Shown here piece after piece: positions 15,273 to 26,522 of a stretch of DNA of 43,789 bases. Under the pieces are notes generated by a model. The model saw nothing but the letters and a program-made list of their open reading frames with translations. It had not been told where the DNA came from and searched no databases. The DNA is from Burkholderiaceae bacterium (GTDB lineage: Bacteria > Pseudomonadota > Gammaproteobacteria > Burkholderiales > Burkholderiaceae_E). Where the stretch lies: contig OMIE01000037.1 in the NCBI GenBank assembly GCA_900299025.1, positions 1 through 43,789 on the forward strand, written 5' to 3'. Made by a program: the position numbers and the translations under genes. Each line of letters begins with the position of its first letter. Position 1 is the first letter of the stretch.

Positions 15273-16573
15273 GCAATAAGCCTCGCATTGCGGTTGTAGG
15301 AGCGGGTATTGGGGGACTCACGCTCGCCTTGTTACTCCAACGCGCTGCATTTACCGTACATATTTTTGAAGCGGTTGAGTCGATTCGTCCACTCGGTGTA
15401 GGGATCAATGTCCAACCCTCCGCGGTTGCTGAGCTGCTTGCGCTAGGTTTGTTGGAGGATTTAGACCGCATCGGTGTGCGGACACAGGAAGTCGCGTACT
15501 TTAATCCTCAAGGCCAAAAAGTGTGGAGCGAGGCCCGGGGGCGTTTTGCAGGCTATCCAGTCCCGCAATACTCGATTCATCGCGGTGAGTTACAGGTTTT
15601 ACTTTTGAGAGCAGTGCAGCGTCGGCTTGGCGTGGACGCCGTGAAGTTGGGTCACCGTGTGTTAGAAATCGATACGGATTCAACAACTATCAAAGTCCAA
15701 CACGGTTCGCATGTCTATCGGGAAAATTCGGACATCATTATTGGTGCGGACGGCATTCATTCAATTTTGCGTAAACAACTCTACCCGGCGGAGGGCCCAC
15801 CCTGTTTTTCTGGCCGTATGTTGTGGCGAGCGACAAGTATGGCCAAACCCTTTTTGACCGGGGCCAGTATGGCCATGGTAGGCCACGCAGATCAGAAATT
15901 TGTCACTTATCCGATTGCACCCGTCGAGAAGTCCAGTGGCTTGCAGTGCATCAATTGGATTGCTGAGCTCCGAGTCGAGCAAATGGCTCCTGAACGTCAT
16001 GACTGGAATAAGCAGGTCAACAAGGATGTCTTTGCAAGCGCCTTTAGCGCGTGGCATTTTGATTGGCTGGATATTCCTGGACTAATCGCCAGCGCTGATG
16101 CCTACTATGAGTTTCCGATGGTCGACCGAGATCCGCTTCCAGGTTGGGGTAAGCATGCATGCACATTGCTGGGCGACGCTGCACACCCGATGTATCCAAT
16201 TGGCTCAAACGGTGCGAGCCAGGCCATCTTAGACGCTAAGTCATTGTGCGATTGCCTGGTTCAAAATCCGGACGATCCCTTGCATGCGCTTCGCATTTAT
16301 GAAGAAGACCGAAGGCCTAAGACTGCTGCTATTGTCCTGGCAAATCGAGGGCAGGGACCAGATCATTGTCTGGAAGTGGTGAGACAGCGCGCTCCCAAGG
16401 GATTTACGCGACTCGATGAGGTTGTTTCTGAGCAGGAATTACTTGATATTGCAGCCCGATATAAAGGCCTTGTTGGACTCGAAAAGGACCGTATTCGAAG
16501 TCGAGTGCAAGCTGATGCTTCGCTTGCCCAGATCGTGTCATCATTTGCTGAGTCGGAGTCCGTGATGTCTTGA
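15269..16573 (+). CDS. PhzS-like FAD-dependent monooxygenase
   Basis: A 434-residue class A flavin monooxygenase. I use the ATG at 15269, which overlaps the pobA TGA, rather than the GTG two codons earlier. GAGIGG binds FAD. RPLGVGINVQPSAV, YSIHRGELQ, MVDRDPLPGWG and LGDAAHPMYPIGSNGASQAI closely resemble the phenazine monooxygenase PhzS, and more loosely salicylate and 3-hydroxybenzoate hydroxylases. No phenazine biosynthesis genes are nearby. Its place at the end of the pca-pob transcript suggests that it hydroxylates another aromatic or N-heteroaromatic acid, channelling it to protocatechuate or a related ring-cleavage substrate. Confidence 0.88.
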   Translation: MSNKPRIAVVGAGIGGLTLALLLQRAAFTVHIFEAVESIRPLGVGINVQPSAVAELLALGLLEDLDRIGVRTQEVAYFNPQGQKVWSEARGRFAGYPVPQYSIHRGELQVLLLRAVQRRLGVDAVKLGHRVLEIDTDSTTIKVQHGSHVYRENSDIIIGADGIHSILRKQLYPAEGPPCFSGRMLWRATSMAKPFLTGASMAMVGHADQKFVTYPIAPVEKSSGLQCINWIAELRVEQMAPERHDWNKQVNKDVFASAFSAWHFDWLDIPGLIASADAYYEFPMVDRDPLPGWGKHACTLLGDAAHPMYPIGSNGASQAILDAKSLCDCLVQNPDDPLHALRIYEEDRRPKTAAIVLANRGQGPDHCLEVVRQRAPKGFTRLDEVVSEQELLDIAARYKGLVGLEKDRIRSRVQADASLAQIVSSFAESESVMS

Positions 16574-16647
16574 TAAGGCATAAGCGCCTTGAAGGTATTG
16601 ACTGAGCTAAGATAGCCTGCTTCGGTCAACGCGGTCCAAGCGTTTGA

Positions 16648-19256
<2,609 letters not shown>

Positions 19257-19266
19257 CGTTGATCCG

Positions 19267-20283
19267 CTAAATAGGGCAGCCAGCATCGCTGCGCAAGCGC
19301 ACAAGTTGCTTCCCAAGACTGCGGCCTTTGAGCATATCGACAAAGGCAGTTGGTGCTTGATCAAGGCCATCATAAATGCTAGCTTCGTGGTGAAGCTTGC
19401 CGGCCTGGTAAGCTGTCATTAAGTCTGAATTAGCCGTTGGTAATAGCGACTTGTGGTCTGAGAGCAAGAAACCTTCAAGGCGAACACGCTTATTGAAAAG
19501 TGAACGCAGATTGAATATGCCATCTACCGTCTTAGCATTGTATTGAGAGATGAGCCCGCACAATGCAATACGACCGTGTAGCTTCATCTTCGGTAATACT
19601 TGATCAAGTATAGAACCAGCAACATTATCGAAATAAAAATCAACTCCCTCATTGAGCCTTTCAGAGAGAACTGACTCAAAATCGCTAGCCCGATAATCGA
19701 GGCAATCGTAGGCGCCAAGCTTAGTCCTAACCCAATCGCATTTGCTTGAACCACCAGCAATACCAATCGTTTTACAACCATATCCCTTGGCAAGTTGAAT
19801 CGCAACGCTACCAACGGCACCTGCAGCTGCTGATACCAGGACCGCCTCACCAGGCTTTGGTTGCCCCAACAAATGCAGCCCCAGCCATGCCGTCTGGCCT
19901 GTGGATCCAAGTGCCCCGAGATAAGCGCTCAAGGGTGCCAGTTCTGGGTCGATCGCTTGTAGGTCATCTGCTCTTGCGAGCGAGTAGCGCTGCCAGGCAT
20001 GACGGCCAACCACCCACGAGCCCAAGGCATATTGTGAATCTTTGCTTTCAATGATGCGACCAACAGTTCGACCAACGATGACGTCTCCCAAGCGCATGGC
20101 TGGTGCATACGAGTCCTCCCTCTCCATCCGCATGCGGATATAGGGGTCGACCGAGAGCAAGTGATTCTCGATCAAAACCTCGCCATGAGCAGGTCTGATC
20201 ACTTGTTCTTGCGTAAACTCAAAGCATGATGCGTCGGGCAGGCCATCAGGATGTTTTGCAAAACGAATGGATTCATTCTTCAT
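19267..20283 (-). CDS. NADPH-dependent oxidoreductase, CurA/leukotriene-reductase type (MDR family)
   Basis: A 338-residue zinc-independent medium-chain reductase. Features are LLSVDPYIRMRM near residue 45, the cofactor-binding VLVSAAAGAVGSVAIQLAKGYGC, GIAGGSSKCDW and GVDFYFDNVAGSILDQVLP, all typical of curcumin/prostaglandin reductases. These reduce the C=C bond of alpha,beta-unsaturated ketones with NADPH. It is the first gene of a two-gene minus-strand unit with the iron alcohol dehydrogenase. Divergent, about 50 bases away, is the DUF1992 gene. Confidence 0.92.
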   Translation of the reverse strand: MKNESIRFAKHPDGLPDASCFEFTQEQVIRPAHGEVLIENHLLSVDPYIRMRMEREDSYAPAMRLGDVIVGRTVGRIIESKDSQYALGSWVVGRHAWQRYSLARADDLQAIDPELAPLSAYLGALGSTGQTAWLGLHLLGQPKPGEAVLVSAAAGAVGSVAIQLAKGYGCKTIGIAGGSSKCDWVRTKLGAYDCLDYRASDFESVLSERLNEGVDFYFDNVAGSILDQVLPKMKLHGRIALCGLISQYNAKTVDGIFNLRSLFNKRVRLEGFLLSDHKSLLPTANSDLMTAYQAGKLHHEASIYDGLDQAPTAFVDMLKGRSLGKQLVRLRSDAGCPI

Positions 20284-20334
20284 GGCTCATTGACGCCTAT
20301 TTGCCTAAACGGTTAAATATGGAGTATTAAAACC

Positions 20335-20574
20335 ATGAAGCTTGCACTGAGTTGGATTGCTGACCAAAGGATTGAAGCCGCGCAACAACGCGGGGAGTTC
20401 CGAAATCTACCTGGTGAGGGCAGGCCTCTTGTTTTTGATGAAGATAGCTCGCTTTCTTTCGAATCGCGATTAATGATTCGCTCAGCTCTTGCAAGAAAGG
20501 GTAAGGAGTCAAACGACCGCAACCACTTTTTGGAAAGCATTCAACTATTAAGAGCCAAACGAGCTAAGCGCTGA
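20335..20574 (+). CDS. DUF1992 / DnaJ-related small protein
   Basis: A 79-residue protein matching the DUF1992 domain of DNAJC28-type proteins: IADQRIEAAQQRGEFRNLPGEGRPL is the diagnostic start, seen at about 8-32. It has no J-domain and no membrane segment. Bacterial members are widespread and of unknown role. It is a stand-alone gene facing a convergent dehydrogenase gene 55 bases downstream. Confidence 0.85.
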   Translation: MKLALSWIADQRIEAAQQRGEFRNLPGEGRPLVFDEDSSLSFESRLMIRSALARKGKESNDRNHFLESIQLLRAKRAKR

Positions 20575-20629
20575 TCAAAGTCCCAGCCACAGTCATCGGC
20601 GATTTGGCACAAGCGTTGACGGGATCTTT

Positions 20630-21535
20630 TCACTTATAAAGGCTTCGAATGACTGGGAAGTAATGATTCGATAGACCGTTTTTAATGGCCAGATCAAAGC
20701 GATGATCAACTGTCTGAGCGCCTTCGCAACGAATACCAAGCGATTCAGCAAGCTCAAGTGCGTAGCTTAAATCCTTTTGGGCGTAGCTTACTGGAAAAGC
20801 AGATTCAGGAAAGACTCGAGGGGCGATTGCTTTAAGGCCATGGTTTCTCAGCGCAAAGCTATCTGCAGACCCTTGACTTAATATCGAAAAAAGCATCTCC
20901 GCTTCAAGTCCATAAGCTTCCGAAATAGCGGCAGCACTCGCAAGCGCCTCGACCGTTTGAAATAAAATCATGTTATTCAATATTTTGCATAGCTGGCCTG
21001 TCCCCAGAGCACCGCAATGTGAGATGTCACTTGCCATGGTAGCTAAGATGGGTTTGATCGTATCGAATTGTTCTGGGCTTGCACCCACCATCATCGCCAG
21101 CTGGCCCTTGATTGCAGCTTCTCTGGTACGCGCCACAGGCGCGTCAATCCATATAACGGACTCTTTACTTAAGGCCTCGGCGATCGCTTTGGTTTGAATA
21201 ACAGAGGTCGTTCCACAATCAATAATCCACTGCCCCGTTTTACGTCGGCCAGCGCTTAGATCGAGTAGTTGGGCAATCTCAACACCTGAGGGCAACGAGA
21301 GAAAGACAAGTTCGCATCGGGCCAGAATCTCATTGGCAGATTCGCAGATACGGACGGCGATGGCCTTGAAGACCTCAGACCTTTCTGGATTCTGATCGTA
21401 TACGTGAAGTTCAGCGTCTGGCTTAATCGTTGACAGCTTGCGAGCGAGATTCAGGCACATGGCCTGCCCCATGACGCCAAGTCCAATAAAGCCAACCTGC
21501 GATTGTCGTTCTCGAGTTGATGTGGTGCGAGTCAC
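20630..21535 (-). CDS. Beta-hydroxyacid dehydrogenase (3-hydroxyisobutyrate dehydrogenase family)
   Basis: The GTG at 21535 is chosen because GGAG lies six bases upstream; a TTG 45 bases further out lacks such a site. The 301-residue protein has VGFIGLGVMGQAMCLNLA (NAD(P) binding), the segment FLSLPSGVEI, the substrate motif IDCGTTS and APVARTREAAIKGQLAMMVG, then GTGQLCKILNNM with the catalytic Lys. It oxidises or reduces a short beta-hydroxyacid. The motif order matches HIBADH/GarR/GlxR enzymes; the substrate is unknown. It is divergent from the amidohydrolase at 21657 across a 121-base gap. Confidence 0.92.
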   Translation of the reverse strand: MTRTTSTRERQSQVGFIGLGVMGQAMCLNLARKLSTIKPDAELHVYDQNPERSEVFKAIAVRICESANEILARCELVFLSLPSGVEIAQLLDLSAGRRKTGQWIIDCGTTSVIQTKAIAEALSKESVIWIDAPVARTREAAIKGQLAMMVGASPEQFDTIKPILATMASDISHCGALGTGQLCKILNNMILFQTVEALASAAAISEAYGLEAEMLFSILSQGSADSFALRNHGLKAIAPRVFPESAFPVSYAQKDLSYALELAESLGIRCEGAQTVDHRFDLAIKNGLSNHYFPVIRSLYK

Positions 21536-21656
21536 GCTATGCTCCGTAAAATAAGGACAGCGTTGAAGCGGCCCAACCAACCGATGGCGTTTTTGAGGCG
21601 CACTTCAAGCTTTTGACCTTCAGTCTAAACCCCTTTAATGAGGTGTTAGCAACGTC

Positions 21657-23282
21657 ATGATTGAAATTTATCCCGCAAAGCGGATCATCACGATGGACCG
21701 CTCCAATAAATCGACACAGGCAGTGGCGGTTCTTGATGGAAGAGTCCTCGGCACGGGTAGCCTTGAGTCAATGAAAGCGTTAGGTACCCATCGAATCGAT
21801 GATCGCTTCATTGATCATGTGTTGATGCCAGGCTTTGTTGAGGGGCACTGCCATGTGAGCGAGGGGGCATTTTGGGCCTATGCGTATACAGGTTTCTTTC
21901 CCAGGGCTGACCCACAGGGACGGATTTGGGAAGCATGTGAAAGCATCCCTGCTGTGATCCAACGATTAAAGCAATCCGACAGCTCCAAAGGCCATATAGC
22001 TGCCTGGGGCTTTGATCCCATCTATTTCGAAGATCAATGTCGCATGACGAGACAAGATCTAGATGCTGTATCGGAGACATGCTGTGTAGGCGTTATGCAC
22101 GCAAGTGGGCATATCATGAACGTGAACACGTTAGCCCTAGAAAAGGCTGGGCTCATGCGACAAGGTATCGAACACCCCGGGATACCACTTGATAAGGATG
22201 GCTACCCAAACGGGGAGCTCAAGGGGCCCGATGCCATGACCATGGTTGGACGCTATGTCGGCTTTGATCGAGAGGCCATGGCTGGCGATGAGGCGGCTAT
22301 GTGGCGATTCGCGTCGCTTTGCGTTCGCGCCGGTGTGACCACGGCGACCGATCTTGCCAACCTACTTCCCGACGATGCAGTTGAAATGATGCTTCGTGTT
22401 ACTGCGTCTGGCAGCTATCCTGTTCGCATTGTCGCCATGAGACGATTTCAAGCGATGAGCCCTACAGAGCTGGTCGAGCGAGCTATGGCATTAAAGCAAA
22501 AGAGCACCGATCAGCTTCGATTGGGAGCGATCAAAGCGTTTGTTGATGGCTCGATTCAAGGATTTTCGGCTCGTCTTCGATGGCCTGGATACTATAACGG
22601 TATGCCTAATGGATTATGGTACACGCCACCTGAGCACTTGGCTTTATTGTACGAAGGTGCGCTTGCCAATGGGCTGCAAGTTCATACACACACAAATGGT
22701 GATGAGGCGATTGATCTGGCGATTCACTGTTTTACTCAGGCACTGCGCAAACAGTCCTCAGCGGATCACCGCTTCGTACTCCAGCACTGTCAGATGGGCG
22801 ATGAAGCACAATTTAGAAAAATGCAGGCCCTTGGACTTGCGGTCAATTTATTTCCCAATCATCACTATTTCTGGGGCGATCAACACCGGACTATTACCTT
22901 AGGGCCGCAACGCGCTCAGCGCATGAATGCATGTGCCAGCGCGCTTCGAGCGGGCCTTGTCATGGGTATTCACTCAGATGCACCCGTCACGCCACTTGCG
23001 CCTTTATTTACTGCTTGGGCAGCAGTAAATCGCCTGACCGCTAGCGGGGTGACCTTAGGCAGCGATGAATGCATTAGCGTTGATGAGGCGCTTTATGCGA
23101 TTACACTTGGTGCAGCGCAAACACTTCACCTAGATCACGAGGTTGGTTCAATTGCTGTTGGTAAACGTGCTGACTTCGCAGTTTTGGAACATGATCCCTA
23201 CGAGGTGCCGCCTGAGGCGTTGCACCGTATAAAAGTTTGGGGGACTGTACAGGCTGGCAGATTATTTCCCGCTTCGTTATGA
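21657..23282 (+). CDS. YtcJ-like amidohydrolase (amidohydrolase 3 family)
   Basis: A 541-residue TIM-barrel metal hydrolase. Metal ligands include H64 and H66 in VEGHCH, later His in VHTHTNGDEA and LQHCQMGD, and Asp in GIHSDAPVTPLAP. The composite beta domain is seen at both ends (AVLDGRVLGTGS and GSIAVGKRADFAVLEHDP). The family hydrolyses amide or ester bonds of small molecules; most members have no assigned substrate. Its stop overlaps the start of the COG0523 GTPase (ATGA), an arrangement suggesting that the GTPase delivers metal to this enzyme. Confidence 0.92.
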   Translation: MIEIYPAKRIITMDRSNKSTQAVAVLDGRVLGTGSLESMKALGTHRIDDRFIDHVLMPGFVEGHCHVSEGAFWAYAYTGFFPRADPQGRIWEACESIPAVIQRLKQSDSSKGHIAAWGFDPIYFEDQCRMTRQDLDAVSETCCVGVMHASGHIMNVNTLALEKAGLMRQGIEHPGIPLDKDGYPNGELKGPDAMTMVGRYVGFDREAMAGDEAAMWRFASLCVRAGVTTATDLANLLPDDAVEMMLRVTASGSYPVRIVAMRRFQAMSPTELVERAMALKQKSTDQLRLGAIKAFVDGSIQGFSARLRWPGYYNGMPNGLWYTPPEHLALLYEGALANGLQVHTHTNGDEAIDLAIHCFTQALRKQSSADHRFVLQHCQMGDEAQFRKMQALGLAVNLFPNHHYFWGDQHRTITLGPQRAQRMNACASALRAGLVMGIHSDAPVTPLAPLFTAWAAVNRLTASGVTLGSDECISVDEALYAITLGAAQTLHLDHEVGSIAVGKRADFAVLEHDPYEVPPEALHRIKVWGTVQAGRLFPASL

Positions 23283-24241
23283 ATGTTGATATAGTCACCG
23301 GCTATCTCGGGGCGGGAAAGACAAGCTATATCAATCGGTTACTGAGTGGCACAGATCGATCAAGTGACGAAGCAAAAAAACAGCGACTAGCAATCTTGGT
23401 CAACGACTTTGGTGAGATCAATGTCGATAAGCAGCTCATTCGTGCCCGGCAAGGGCAAATGATCGATATCGCTGGTGGATGCATTTGCTGTACTTATGGA
23501 AGCGATCTCGTCGACGGCTTGCAGACTATCTTAGCCCGCCAAAGCGAGTTCGATCGGCTGGTTATCGAATGTAGCGGTGTCGCTATGCCCGCAGCTATTA
23601 GGGGTACGGTAAGACTTTGCATGCCAGGCGCATCCATTCGAACGCTTGCCTTGATTCACTTAGTCCGCATACGCGAGCAATTGCTTGACGCCTACATCGG
23701 CGATACCGTTCGAGCGCAGCTACAACAGTCCGATGAATGGATTGGTACACATGCAGATCTGCTCGGCGACGATCGCGGACGATCGATATTATTTGAACTA
23801 GGCTGTCAGCAACATAGGCTAGATCGGATACAACACCAACTTGTTCAGAGACTAGAGCAGCAAGATCCCAAGCAAAGCCAGCCACACACGAACGAGATCG
23901 ATCGCTTCGAGCGCCATCTTTCACTGACAAGCTACCAGGGGATGAGCCTGCTACGGTCTGGTGGGTCGCCACGTTGGCGCAGTTTTGTTATTTCTCCAAG
24001 TGATTTTGCATGCCTTGATGTGTTTAAGTCGCGGGTCGATCGATGGCAACGAGATCATAAAGACCCTCAACGTGGGTGTTGCCCGCCGAGTCGACTCGAA
24101 CGTATTAAAGGCTATATCAAAGGAAACGATGATGTGTGTTACCAGGTCGACTGGTCCAATGGCAGACTGGACATCACCAAGTGTGAGGTGTTCAAGCCTA
24201 GCGAGGACTTAGGCTTGGTTGTTATAGAATTGATCATTTAA
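23279..24241 (+). CDS. COG0523 (CobW/G3E) GTPase-like metallochaperone with altered G4 motif
   Basis: A 320-residue protein. The ATG at 23279 is preferred to one 42 bases earlier because it overlaps the amidohydrolase stop and starts right before VDIVTGYLGAGKTS. It has the P-loop GYLGAGKTS, NDFGEINVDKQLI, the metal-binding CxCC in GGCICC, and ECSGVAMP. After GDTVRAQLQQSD, relatives have a nucleotide-specificity NKxD; here it is THAD. COG0523 proteins insert Zn, Co or Fe into client enzymes using GTP. Close coupling suggests the amidohydrolase as client. The changed G4 motif may alter nucleotide preference. Confidence 0.88.
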   Translation: MNVDIVTGYLGAGKTSYINRLLSGTDRSSDEAKKQRLAILVNDFGEINVDKQLIRARQGQMIDIAGGCICCTYGSDLVDGLQTILARQSEFDRLVIECSGVAMPAAIRGTVRLCMPGASIRTLALIHLVRIREQLLDAYIGDTVRAQLQQSDEWIGTHADLLGDDRGRSILFELGCQQHRLDRIQHQLVQRLEQQDPKQSQPHTNEIDRFERHLSLTSYQGMSLLRSGGSPRWRSFVISPSDFACLDVFKSRVDRWQRDHKDPQRGCCPPSRLERIKGYIKGNDDVCYQVDWSNGRLDITKCEVFKPSEDLGLVVIELII

Positions 24242-24312
24242 TGTCGTGTTTAGAGGCTGGCAGGACAACTTTCGAGTATGACCATTCCAAATTGCAGCGC
24301 TTGGCCTGTCTT

Positions 24313-25185
24313 TCAGCGGCATGATTGAAAGCAGTAAGCCTGCCCGGCTTCATCCGATGCCTTGAGCAAGCCAGAGCTCGGTCCTGCGAAATGGGTTCCT
24401 ATGATCAGTGCTTGTTCGCAACACAGCTGATTGAACATACGGTAGCGCGTTTGTGTGGATGCAAATCTGTCTACATCTGCGCTTGAGGCCCAGTCCGGAA
24501 ATGCAAATTGGCAGGGATGATGGATGAAATCGCCTGTAATTAATGCTGCTGAGCCTTCCGATGTAATCCGGACGCTGACATGCCCTGGCGTATGACCAGG
24601 TGTAGGCTCAAGCGCGACCGAAGCACTAATCGCATGATCCATGTCAACGAACTGCGCCAATCCGCATTCAATAACAGGTCTTATGGAATCGTTGAATACA
24701 GCGGCCTGCTCATCATGTTCTCGCTCATCAACCCAATGCTCATATTCTTCTTTTGAGAAAAGGTAACGCGCATTGGGAAAACTCGGTTGCCAGGCACTAC
24801 CGTCCCAAAAAGTATTCCAACCCACATGGTCGACATGCATATGCGTACAAACCACTACGTCGATCTCTTTGGGATCGCATGCTTCGATCGCAAAGCGCTC
24901 TAAGAAGTCAGACTTTCGATGATTCCAGTCTGGCACGCTCCGTCCTTCTTTATCATTACCCAGGCAGGTGTCAACTACGATTCTGAGCCCATCTGCCTCG
25001 ATGAATAAGGCGTGTACACTCATTTTAAGGCGGCCTCGCTCGTCGACATAATGTGGAAACAGCCAGCTAATCGGCTTCACCACTTCAGGTACTGCCTGAG
25101 GGAGGATAAAGCGGGTTCCACCCGTATGTTCAAGTTCTATAATCTTTCGAATGTTAACCTTTCCAATTTGCCATGAGCTTTGCAT
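24313..25185 (-). CDS. Metallo-beta-lactamase-fold hydrolase
   Basis: A 290-residue MBL-fold protein with the dinuclear zinc motif THMHVDH (H115, H117, D119, H120). Further ligands are the His of TPGHTPGHVS, the Asp of ITGDFIHHP, and the His of GTHFAGPSSG. Length and the TCLGNDKEGR segment recall quorum-quenching lactonases and related small-molecule esterases rather than true beta-lactamases. There is no signal peptide. It is the last gene of the minus-strand operon starting at 30553, ten bases behind the M20 gene, with AGGTAGGA before its ATG. It probably opens a lactone or ester intermediate. Confidence 0.9.
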   Translation of the reverse strand: MQSSWQIGKVNIRKIIELEHTGGTRFILPQAVPEVVKPISWLFPHYVDERGRLKMSVHALFIEADGLRIVVDTCLGNDKEGRSVPDWNHRKSDFLERFAIEACDPKEIDVVVCTHMHVDHVGWNTFWDGSAWQPSFPNARYLFSKEEYEHWVDEREHDEQAAVFNDSIRPVIECGLAQFVDMDHAISASVALEPTPGHTPGHVSVRITSEGSAALITGDFIHHPCQFAFPDWASSADVDRFASTQTRYRMFNQLCCEQALIIGTHFAGPSSGLLKASDEAGQAYCFQSCR

Positions 25186-25195
25186 AGCATCCTAC

Positions 25196-26494
25196 CTAGT
25201 GCTTAATGCGTTGCAAGCCACACCACTGCGCAATAAAGCTCGCAATCGTTTTGGTCACTCGTCTGACCGAGTCGATCTCAACCGCCTCATCAAAGCCGTG
25301 AATATCACGTGACCTTGGTCCATAAACAAGCGCAGGGATGCCTTGATAAAGGCCAAAGAAGCGCGCGTCGGTGGTGCCAGTGCCTGCATACTGCTCTAAA
25401 GGCTCTTGCCGCACATGCTGATGAGCTTGCTCAAGGCAGGATTGTGCTGGGGTATGAGGCGGCAAAACATAACCCTCGGCCTGGAAACCATGATAAACCA
25501 GTTCGGGCGGATTTTCCCTCAAAAAACTATCCTCAAGCGCTGCCCGATGAACACATTGCTCAATTTCCTCGCGCGCCTCTTGCAAGTTCTGCCCGGGAAA
25601 AAGTCCAACTCTCATGTCAAAGGTACACCATGCCGGCACACTAGAAGTCCAGTCGCCACCCTCAATTCGGCTGAGCACAAAATTTAGCGGATGGTGATGC
25701 TGCTTGAATGCTTCATGACCGCGATGATTCCAATCATGTTCTAAACGGTGTAAGGCTGCAACGAGTGGAAAACAAGACTCAATCGCGTTAGAACCCGAAC
25801 CGGCGACAGCAACATGGACAGGCCTCCCACGAACACGCACTTGGAACCACATGACACCAACTTGTGCATGATTGAGGCGCTCAGCAGCAGGCTCAGGAAT
25901 TAATGCTGCGGCAGCGCGGTAGCCTCGCTGCAAGCATGCCAATGCACCGTTGCCAGTGCACTCTTCCTCAACAACACTTTGAAGATAAATATCGGCGGCA
26001 GCCTCAAATCCAGCAGCGTGAAGCGCGCGCAGCGCAAAAAGGTTAGCGCTTAAGCCTGCCTTCATATCGCCGCTACCACGACCATGTAACCAGCCCGCCT
26101 TGACAACCGGCGAAAAAGGAGGATCAGTCCACATATCAGTAGGGCCCGTCGGTACAATATCGATATGACCGTTCAAAATCAAAGAGCGCCGTGGATTGCC
26201 CACACCACTGCTTGGTCGGTGAGTGCCTACCACATTGATGGCGTCGTCATAGGGAACCATGACCGGTGAAAATCCCGGCAAATGCCTGATCTCATCAACA
26301 TTAATCTTCCAGCGATCAATCGCAAGGCCAAGATCTGCCATGGCATGTGCCATAAAGTCCTGAGCTCGCGACTCCTCGCCTCGACAAGAGGGAATGGCGA
26401 CCAGGTCACTAAGCATTTGCATTTGCTGGTCAAAGCCACGATCTACTTCGGCGAAGATACGATCTAAGGTGTTGGAATCAACAACGTGTGCCAT
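25196..26494 (-). CDS. M20-family metallohydrolase (ArgE/DapE/ACY1 type)
   Basis: A 432-residue zinc amidohydrolase. Metal-site motifs are LNGHIDIVPTG, GRGSGDMKAG and VVEEECTGNG, containing the bridging Asp and catalytic Glu pair. A dimerisation domain interrupts the catalytic domain (VGVMWFQVRVRGRPVHVAVAG). The C-terminal GTGTTDARFFG and SRDIHGFDEAVEI complete the family set. Members remove N-acyl groups from amino acids. Arginine genes are not adjacent (argG is 7 kb away), so a catabolic deacylase is more likely than ArgE. Confidence 0.92.
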   Translation of the reverse strand: MAHVVDSNTLDRIFAEVDRGFDQQMQMLSDLVAIPSCRGEESRAQDFMAHAMADLGLAIDRWKINVDEIRHLPGFSPVMVPYDDAINVVGTHRPSSGVGNPRRSLILNGHIDIVPTGPTDMWTDPPFSPVVKAGWLHGRGSGDMKAGLSANLFALRALHAAGFEAAADIYLQSVVEEECTGNGALACLQRGYRAAAALIPEPAAERLNHAQVGVMWFQVRVRGRPVHVAVAGSGSNAIESCFPLVAALHRLEHDWNHRGHEAFKQHHHPLNFVLSRIEGGDWTSSVPAWCTFDMRVGLFPGQNLQEAREEIEQCVHRAALEDSFLRENPPELVYHGFQAEGYVLPPHTPAQSCLEQAHQHVRQEPLEQYAGTGTTDARFFGLYQGIPALVYGPRSRDIHGFDEAVEIDSVRRVTKTIASFIAQWCGLQRIKH

Positions 26495-26522
26495 GAGTAC
26501 CTGCTAGAAAAGTCTAAGGTTT

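Noticed and set aside
19257-19373. Longer N-terminus for the iron alcohol dehydrogenase
   Set aside because: The extra 39 codons lie within the end of the CurA-like gene and do not resemble the family; 19256 gives a normal start.
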